Origin: Streptomyces sp. H27-H5
Lineage (GTDB): Bacteria; Actinomycetota; Actinomycetes; Streptomycetales; Streptomycetaceae
Direction of reading: 5' to 3'
Assembly: GCF_026627505.1 (NCBI RefSeq)
Contig: NZ_JAPNLK010000001.1
Coordinates: forward strand, 124,001-188,000
Length of the DNA stretch: 64,000 bases
Shown: positions 58,492-64,000 of the stretch, in pieces
Layout of the letters: every line of letters starts with the position of its first letter
How positions within the stretch are numbered: the first letter of the stretch is position 1
The notes under the pieces: model-generated
What the model was told of the DNA's origin: nothing
Seen by the model: the letters and a program-made list of their open reading frames with translations, nothing else
Database searches by the model: none
Made by a program: the position numbers and the translations under genes

Positions 58492-59796
58492 TCAGCCGGC
58501 GTCGGAGAAGGCCGTGTCCATCTTCCTCGCCGCGTCGCCGGCGGCGGCGGGCACGTCCTTCCTGCCGCTCACGATCTCCTGGAACATGGTCGGCAGGACG
58601 GTCGAGGCGTCGATGCGCCCCCATCCCGGGGAGGCCGGCACGAACCGGGTCCCGGCGGCGAGGGTGTCGACGAACGGCGTGACGAACGGGTCCTTCTTCG
58701 CGGCCTCGGCCCGCACGTCGGTGTACGTGGGCAGGAATCCCATCGCGTCGAACAGCTTGCGCTGGGTGTCCTTGCCCGCGAACCGCTTCATCAGGTCGAT
58801 CGCCAGGGTGCGCCGCGGGGTGCCCTTGAGGACGCCGATGTTGTTGCCTCCGGCGAACGCCGGTGCGATCGAGCCCTCCTTGACGCCGGGCAGCGGTACG
58901 ACCGCGTACTTGCCCTTCACCGGGCCCGCCTCGACGGCCTGGTGGCTGAAGTCGCCGCCGATGGCCATGGCGGCGTTGCCCGAGGCGAAGGCGGTCACCG
59001 TCGCGTTTCCGCCCATGGCCGCGCATTTGGCGGCCGGACAGTTGTCGTCCCCGAAGAGCGAGGTGTACGTCCGGATGCCCTTCTGTGCGGCGGGGTCGGC
59101 GATCGCGGACGTGTAGGTGCCGCCGCTCTCCTTGGCGATGTCACCGCCGTTGGCCCAGATGAAGGGCATGGCGCCGTAGGTGTACGCGCCGCCCACCGCG
59201 ATGCCGTACAGCTCGGGTCGGGCCTGACGGATCCTCTTGGCCGTGGAGACCAGCTCGTCCTGGGACTTCGGGGGTCGGATCCCCAACTCGTCGAAGACGT
59301 CGGTGCGGTAGTACAGGGCCCGTACGCCGACGAAGAGCGGGGCTCCGTACACCTTGCCGCCGACGGTGACCGAGCGGGTGGCGGTCGGGTCGGTGTCCTT
59401 CGCCTCCGCCCAGGCCCCGAACTCCGCGCTGATGTCGGCGAGTCCGCCATCCTTGACGTATCCGGCGGTGTCGGTGTTCCCGTACTCGATCAGGTCCGGG
59501 GCGCTCTTCGGGTCGTTGAAGGCCGCCTTGACCCGCTGGGCGCGACTTTCGACGGGAATGTACTCGACCTCGACGTCGGCGCCCGCGTGGTCCCGGGTGA
59601 AGGCGGTGATCGCCTCGTCGATGACCTTCTTCTTCGGGGCGTTGTTGACCTCCTGGAAGAGCCAGACGCGCAGGGTGCCGGACGTCTCGTCCTTCGAGGA
59701 GGTGGAGGAGGAGGTCTGTGGGGCGCAGGCGGTGGCGGTGAGTCCTGCCACGACGAGGGCGGCGACGGATGCGGCTATGCGGAAGCGGAGTTTCAT
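58492..59796 (-). CDS. sugar ABC transporter solute-binding lipoprotein
   Basis: 434-aa extracellular binding protein. A signal peptide has the lipobox LTATAC (Cys at 24), so it is lipid-anchored. The fold is recognised by TLRVWLFQEVNNAP, YGNTDTAGYVKDGGLADIS (in two parts) and the FDELGIRPPKSQDELVSTAK-type block of carbohydrate-binding (family 1) proteins. It delivers an unknown sugar or oligosaccharide to the two permeases downstream. Two related palindromes upstream (59826-59864) are probable operators. Confidence 0.9.
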   Translation of the reverse strand: MKLRFRIAASVAALVVAGLTATACAPQTSSSTSSKDETSGTLRVWLFQEVNNAPKKKVIDEAITAFTRDHAGADVEVEYIPVESRAQRVKAAFNDPKSAPDLIEYGNTDTAGYVKDGGLADISAEFGAWAEAKDTDPTATRSVTVGGKVYGAPLFVGVRALYYRTDVFDELGIRPPKSQDELVSTAKRIRQARPELYGIAVGGAYTYGAMPFIWANGGDIAKESGGTYTSAIADPAAQKGIRTYTSLFGDDNCPAAKCAAMGGNATVTAFASGNAAMAIGGDFSHQAVEAGPVKGKYAVVPLPGVKEGSIAPAFAGGNNIGVLKGTPRRTLAIDLMKRFAGKDTQRKLFDAMGFLPTYTDVRAEAAKKDPFVTPFVDTLAAGTRFVPASPGWGRIDASTVLPTMFQEIVSGRKDVPAAAGDAARKMDTAFSDAG

Positions 59797-59825
59797 CGGC
59801 CATCCCCAGGAGAAGAGTGCGCACG

Positions 59826-59864
59826 CGTTGCGCGATGCGCAACGGCTGTTCCGTGATGCACAAC
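59826..59864. promoter_or_regulatory. tandem operators upstream of the sugar ABC operon
   Basis: Site 1 is the palindrome CGTTGCGC-GAT-GCGCAACG (59826-59844). Site 2 is GTTCCGTGATGCACAAC (59848-59864), matching site 1 at 14 of 17 positions. They are 21 bases apart, on the same helix face. They look like LacI- or ROK-type sites; no such regulator gene is adjacent in the window. Confidence 0.7.
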
Positions 59865-59953
59865 TGGGAGGAGGCTAGAACGACTTTCACGGGCGAGACA
59901 AGTGGTCTCGACCACTCTGTGACCGGACGGCGGGCCCCGCACGGCACACGAAG

Positions 59954-59995
59954 GCCGCCCGGCGCCCGCCCGAGGAAGGGGCGGGGCCGGGCGGC
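59954..59995 (-). terminator. hairpin after SDR gene
   Basis: GCCGCCCGGC pairs with GCCGGGCGGC (outer 10 bp) and inner CCCGCCC with GGGCGGG, 23 bases after the minus-strand SDR stop. Confidence 0.6.
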
Positions 59996-60017
59996 GAAGG
60001 GGTGCAGGTCGGTCGGG

Positions 60018-60845
60018 TCAGACCTGCGGTCGGGCGAGGGCGCGGGCCGCCGCGAACTCCTCGCGGGCCGCCTCCTCGACGGCCTCCAGGTAGGCGTAGG
60101 CGTCCTCCCCGATCGGGACCCGCAGGGGGGTGGGCGCGTCGGAGGCGACGATCGCGAGCACGCCGTCCGCGAAGTCCTCCGGCCGCCCGTACTCCTCGTT
60201 GTCCTCCATGGCCCGGAATCCACCGAGCATCTCGCCGGTCGCCTCCGCGTATTCCGGGAGACGGTGGGCCGCCTCCGCGAGGGCCGACCCGTACCGGGTG
60301 GCGAAGACGCCGGGCTCGACGGCCGTCACCCGCACCCCGAACGGGGCCACCTCGGCGGCCAGGGCCTGGCACATGCCCTCCAGCGCGTGCTTGCCCGCGA
60401 CGTACGAGGCGAGACCGGGGAAGGCCATGCGGCCCGCGAGCGAGGAGATGTTGACGATGTGTCCGCCGCCCTGGGCGCGCATCGACGGCAGGACCAGGCG
60501 GGCGAGGCGCCAGGGGCCGACGAGCAGGGTCTCGATCTGGTCCCGGAGCTCGGCGTCGGAGACCTCCTCGACCGTGCCGAAGAGGCCGCTGCCCGCGTTG
60601 TTGACCAGGACCTCGATCCCGCCCATGCGGTCCGCGGCGGTCCGGACGGCCTCCTCGCACTGGTGCGCGTCACGCAACTCCATCGCGATCGGGGTGATCT
60701 GTCCGGGCCAGGCCTGGACGAGGTCCTCCAGGGAGGCGAGTTTGCGGGCGGTCACCGCGACCTGATCGCCGGCCCGCGCGGCAGCCGTGGCCAACGCCCG
60801 CCCGAGCCCCGACGAACATCCCGTCACCAGCCAACGACGCCCCAT
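60018..60845 (-). CDS. short-chain dehydrogenase/reductase
   Basis: 275-aa classical SDR: TGCSSGLG at about 8-15, NNAGSGLFG, catalytic S in ISSLAG and YVAGK, and a VEPGVFATRYGS loop. The oxidoreductase substrate is unknown. ATG at 60845 has GAAGGGGG upstream; a longer start would lack a ribosome site. It is a single gene between the sugar operon and a FAD monooxygenase. Confidence 0.9.
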   Translation of the reverse strand: MGRRWLVTGCSSGLGRALATAAARAGDQVAVTARKLASLEDLVQAWPGQITPIAMELRDAHQCEEAVRTAADRMGGIEVLVNNAGSGLFGTVEEVSDAELRDQIETLLVGPWRLARLVLPSMRAQGGGHIVNISSLAGRMAFPGLASYVAGKHALEGMCQALAAEVAPFGVRVTAVEPGVFATRYGSALAEAAHRLPEYAEATGEMLGGFRAMEDNEEYGRPEDFADGVLAIVASDAPTPLRVPIGEDAYAYLEAVEEAAREEFAAARALARPQV

Positions 60846-61008
60846 CGTTCCCCCTTCGAAGTGCGTACAGGGCGCCATGGTCGCCGAGCCGGGCGCCCCG
60901 CAAACAGCCCTTGTGAGCGGCGTGCGGGAGCGCGTGAGGCGCAGGCGACGGCGCGTGCGCCCCCGCCGTCGCGCCCCTCCTCGACGGGCGTGGGGGGGTG
61001 GCGGGGGC

Positions 61009-62382
61009 TCAGGCCGGGATGAGTGCGTCCCACTGGTCCCGGGTCGGGCCGTCGTGCTCCGGCGAGAACTCCGGGTGGGCGTCCAGCCAGGAGGTCACGT
61101 GTCGGTCCACCTCGTCGGTGCCGTAGGCCTCCTGGGCCGGTTGCAGGAGGTGACGGACCCGGGCCCGGGCCCTCATGACGACGGGATCGTCGAAGGCGCA
61201 GGCCGCCACGGCCGCAGCCCGCCGATCCGTGGCCGGCGCGCTCTCGGTGAGGCGTTGTTCGTTGGCGCGGTCGGCCGCGACCTGCGCGTCGAACCACGGG
61301 CGCAGGGTCCGCGCCGTCCAGGTGTGGTGGTGGGCGGGGTCCGCGGCGATCAGGTCGGCATGGGTGGCGAGGTGTTGAGCGGCGCCCAGGCCGAGGGCCA
61401 CTCCGTGCCCCAGGGTGGGGTTGGTGTGCATGAGACTGTCCCCGACGTTGACCAGGCCGGTGACGACGGGACCCTCATCGTCGACGAGGGCCGTCCAGCG
61501 GTTGTCCAGGCCGGCCATCGCCAGGACGGCCGACTGCGGTTCGGGGTCCAGGTCGAGCCAGGCGGCGGTGGCGGGGAAGCGGCGGGCGGCGGCCTCGAAC
61601 ACGGCGGGGTCGGTGAGCGCGCCGCGGGTCGGGTCACCCGTGGAGAGCACCAGGTGCACCGCGAAGGTGTCGTTGTCGGAAGGGAAGACGCCGGCAAGCG
61701 CGAACGGCGAGGCCGAGCCGGTCTTCACCCGCCCGGGGTCGCGCGGGCCGTCGGGACGCAGCCGGTACCAGCGGCACAGGTAGGCGAGGCCGGTGCGGTG
61801 GCTGTCGACCACGGGTGGCCGGCAGCCGGCCGCGACCAGCCAGGCGGGGACCGGCGAGCGGCGGCCGGACGCGTCGACTACGAGATCCGCCGCGTACGTC
61901 CGCGTTCCCTGCCGCACCCCGGTGACCCGGGGCGGCCCGCCCTCCTCGACGGCGAGCCCGGACACCCGGCAGCCGCGCCGCACCTCCACGGTGTCCTCCC
62001 GCAGCACGGCCGCGGTCAGGGCGGCCTCCAGCACGATGCGGCGGGTGCGCAGGGTCACCAGGTCCTCGTCGCCGGCCCGGTACGGCGGGTGCTCGCCGAA
62101 CCAGTCGAAGTCGTGGTACTCCCCGGCTCCGCGTGCCAGCAGGTCCGCGTGGACGTCGGGGGCCTCGGCCCGCAACACGGTGCGTACGGGCGCGAGGAAG
62201 GAGTGGGGCTGGACGGCCTGGGGGACGCGGGGTCTGTTCCAGTGGAAGAAGTCCCGGTCCGGGTCCTCTCCGGCCTGCCGCGCGTCCTGTTCGAACAACG
62301 TGACCGCATGGCCCCGCCGCCCGAGCATGAGCGCCGCCCCCAAACCGCCGATGCCCCCACCGATCACCGCAACCCGCGCCAC
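61009..62382 (-). CDS. FAD-dependent monooxygenase/oxidoreductase
   Basis: 457-aa flavoprotein. The N-terminal GGGIGGLGAALMLGRRGH binds FAD; VVDASGRRSPVPAWL and the C-terminal GDSLMHTNPTLGHGVALGL block are typical of the p-hydroxybenzoate hydroxylase/geranylgeranyl reductase group. It might hydroxylate an aromatic or reduce a prenyl group; the sequence does not decide. GTG at 62382 has GGGAG upstream. Confidence 0.85.
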   Translation of the reverse strand: MARVAVIGGGIGGLGAALMLGRRGHAVTLFEQDARQAGEDPDRDFFHWNRPRVPQAVQPHSFLAPVRTVLRAEAPDVHADLLARGAGEYHDFDWFGEHPPYRAGDEDLVTLRTRRIVLEAALTAAVLREDTVEVRRGCRVSGLAVEEGGPPRVTGVRQGTRTYAADLVVDASGRRSPVPAWLVAAGCRPPVVDSHRTGLAYLCRWYRLRPDGPRDPGRVKTGSASPFALAGVFPSDNDTFAVHLVLSTGDPTRGALTDPAVFEAAARRFPATAAWLDLDPEPQSAVLAMAGLDNRWTALVDDEGPVVTGLVNVGDSLMHTNPTLGHGVALGLGAAQHLATHADLIAADPAHHHTWTARTLRPWFDAQVAADRANEQRLTESAPATDRRAAAVAACAFDDPVVMRARARVRHLLQPAQEAYGTDEVDRHVTSWLDAHPEFSPEHDGPTRDQWDALIPA

Positions 62383-62453
62383 TGAGCTCCCCTTCGCGTC
62401 GTGTTGCGGGGCGAGCCTACTGCTTGATGATCTCCACTCGAACACCGGCACGG

Positions 62454-62492
62454 CGGAGCGCCCTGCTCGGCCGGGCCGGGCAGGGCGCTCCG
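62454..62492 (-). terminator. hairpin after STAS-domain gene
   Basis: Perfect 13-bp stem CGGAGCGCCCTGC/GCAGGGCGCTCCG with a 13-base loop, 45 bases after the minus-strand stop at 62537. Confidence 0.65.
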
Positions 62493-62536
62493 TCACATGG
62501 TGGCCCCGCGCACGAGGACGGGGAGTTGTCGGGGTG

Positions 62537-62884
62537 TCAGGCCGCCGCCGTGCCGGCGCTTTCCTCGGCCGCGACGGCCTGCGCGATCGTCTCGTACACG
62601 TGCGGCTTGTGGTGGGAGCGGAGCTGCCGCTGCGCCTCGCGCTCGGGGGCCACCACGCTCAGGGTGGCGCCCAGCTCCTGGCACCGGCGTTCGGCCCGCA
62701 ACACGGTGCTCAGCACCGCCGGGCCGATGTGCGGGGCCGCGACCACCATGACGAGGTGCCGCGGCCGGTACCCGCGCAGAAGGGCCTCCAGCTCCCAGAG
62801 CGCCACACCGCGGTTGCTGATGTCCAGGTCTTCGTTGAGACGGATGACCAGCACGCCGTTGTCGAAATCATGGGTGATAGGCAC
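62537..62884 (-). CDS. STAS-domain protein, anti-anti-sigma-like
   Basis: 115-aa protein with a STAS-type order of strands and helices (GVLVIRLNEDLDISN, HLVMVVAAPHIGPAVLSTVLRAE). The DSSG phosphorylation motif of SpoIIAA-type antagonists is absent (region reads IGPAVLS), so switching by serine phosphorylation is doubtful. GTG at 62884 has GAAGGGGG upstream; an ATG at 62920 would add 12 residues. No anti-sigma gene is adjacent. Confidence 0.65.
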   Translation of the reverse strand: MPITHDFDNGVLVIRLNEDLDISNRGVALWELEALLRGYRPRHLVMVVAAPHIGPAVLSTVLRAERRCQELGATLSVVAPEREAQRQLRSHHKPHVYETIAQAVAAEESAGTAAA

Positions 62885-63055
62885 GGGCAGCCCCCTTCGG
62901 GCACTCTTGACGGTAACCATCAAATGCCCTGTGACCAGGGCGGGAACACGTTGAAAATGCGTCAGCGTCCGGTGGGGACACCGGTTCGCCCCCGACGAAC
63001 CGTCTGCCCCACCGACCCCTCGACATGCATGCGTGTTCAACCACCCGCCCTGATG

Positions 63056-64000
63056 TCAGTGGTCGCCGGAGGCCTCCGCGGCGGGGGACGTGGCGATGCG
63101 GGGCAGGGCGTAGGGGTGCTTCTCGGCCAGCCAGGCGACGAGCTGCTCGCGTACCGCGCAGCGCGTGGTCCACAGGTCGTCCGGGTCCTTCGCCGTGACG
63201 ATCGCCCGGACCGTGACGGTGCTGGCCGTGGTGTCCGTGACGGCGAGGTCCCAGCCGCGACCGTCCCACTCCTCGCAGGCGTCCAGGATCTCCTTCAGCT
63301 TCTCCCGCATCAGCGCGAAGGGCGTGGCGTGATCGCAGTGGATGAACACCGCGCCCGTCATCTGGATCCCACCGCGCGACCAGTTCTCGAACGGGCGGCT
63401 GGTGAAGTAGGAGACCGGCATGGTGATGCGTCGTTCGTCCCAGGTCCGCACGGCCAGGTAGGTGAGGGTCACTTCCTCCACCACGCCCCACTCCTCGTCG
63501 ACGACCACCGTGTCGCCGATCCGCACCATGTCGCCGAAGGCGATCTGGAAGCCGGCGAAGAGATTGCCCAGGGTGGACTGGGCGGCGACGCCCGCCACGA
63601 TGCCGATGATGCCGGCGGAGGCCAGTACGGACGTGCCGATGGCGCGGAAGTCGGGGAAGGTCAGCAGCATCGCGGCGGCCGCGACCACGGCGACGACCGC
63701 GGTGACGATCCTCATGATCAGGGTGACCTGGGTCCGTACCCGGCGGACCCGGGAGGGATCACGGGTGCCGGTCGCGTAGCGGGCGTACGAGGACTCGACC
63801 ACGGCGGAGGTGACGTGGACGACGAACCACGCGCCGGCTCCGATCAGCATCAGGGACAGCACCTGGCTGACGGCGCCCGCGTGTTCCCGCACGAATTGCC
63901 AGTCGATCTGCCGGTACGACCCCTTGAGCAGGGCGGCCAGCAGGAAGACCTGCAGGGACACCCGGCAACGGCGCAGGCGGTTCCACAGTGGTGTCTCCGG
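63056..64000 (-). CDS. MscS-family mechanosensitive channel (5' end outside window)
   Basis: Open from the right edge to the stop at 63056, 314 residues visible. The visible N-terminus (PETPLWNRLRRCRVSLQVFLL) is in frame with the edge, so the true start lies beyond it. A GTG at 63961 is possible but leaves a clipped first helix. MscS signatures are GIIGIVAGVAAQSTLGNLFAG (in two parts), RIGDTVVVD..WGVVEEVTLTYL and a C-terminal beta/alpha region. It is a different subtype from the channel at 16773-17882. Confidence 0.9.
   Translation of the reverse strand, partial: PETPLWNRLRRCRVSLQVFLLAALLKGSYRQIDWQFVREHAGAVSQVLSLMLIGAGAWFVVHVTSAVVESSYARYATGTRDPSRVRRVRTQVTLIMRIVTAVVAVVAAAAMLLTFPDFRAIGTSVLASAGIIGIVAGVAAQSTLGNLFAGFQIAFGDMVRIGDTVVVDEEWGVVEEVTLTYLAVRTWDERRITMPVSYFTSRPFENWSRGGIQMTGAVFIHCDHATPFALMREKLKEILDACEEWDGRGWDLAVTDTTASTVTVRAIVTAKDPDDLWTTRCAVREQLVAWLAEKHPYALPRIATSPAAEASGDH

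Overview
The window is very GC-rich actinobacterial DNA and almost certainly comes from a Streptomyces. Genes are packed in operons with ATGA/GTGA start-stop overlaps, GTG and TTG starts are common, and TTA codons are confined to a few secondary-metabolism genes. The content is genus-typical: a conservon (cvn), DUF5133, DUF5709, CsbD, a LuxR-type giant regulator, several terpene genes and a sugar ABC transporter without its own ATPase.

Layout. 1-8357 (minus): five genes with the order and content of the lipstatin-type beta-lactone operon lstABCDE. They are two thiolase-like KAS III subunits, an OleC-like beta-lactone synthetase, an OleD-like reductase and an NRPS that runs off the left edge. 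8.8-10.4 kb: an ECF sigma factor of the SigJ/ECF42 kind coupled to a YCII/DGPF protein, then a decayed TetR gene. 11.0-15.3 kb: a two-component system divergent from a coupled MurG-like glycosyltransferase and LegB-like sugar nucleotide dehydratase. 15.6-18.5 kb: a solitary clavulanate-type ornithine acetyltransferase (OAT2), an MscS channel and a small hypothetical gene. 19.0-24.5 kb: terpene synthase, cytochrome P450 and a large ATP-binding LuxR-type regulator. 24.9-28.1 kb: a membrane alpha/beta hydrolase, a DUF5709 protein and a tandem Mop protein. 28.6-30.7 kb: a methyltransferase coupled to a second terpene synthase, which looks like a route to a C-methylated terpene. 30.8-35.1 kb (minus): a conservon (histidine kinase-like, roadblock, DUF742, GTPase) ending in a CYP157-type P450 that has EQVLW where ExxR is expected.

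35.5-45.4 kb: a CAP-domain secreted protein, a second two-component system, a small exported protein, an acyl-CoA dehydrogenase beside a PadR regulator with a palindromic operator, an SDR divergent from a TetR regulator with a palindromic operator, and Fur. 45.7-53.0 kb: katG divergent from fur, a broken FUSC-type exporter, an NlpC/P60 hydrolase, argG with a probable ArgR site, then a graveyard of TetR and LuxR fragments. 53.1-64.0 kb: a pseudo-receiver protein, DUF5133, CsbD, a saccharopine-dehydrogenase-like oxidoreductase divergent from a GlxA-type AraC regulator, a sugar ABC operon behind tandem operators, an SDR, a FAD monooxygenase, a STAS protein and a second MscS channel cut by the right edge.

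Four in-frame TTA codons fall in lstA, the first terpene P450, its LuxR-type regulator and the methyltransferase. All three natural-product loci therefore look dependent on the bldA tRNA. All assignments come from reading motifs and context by eye; no database search was run.
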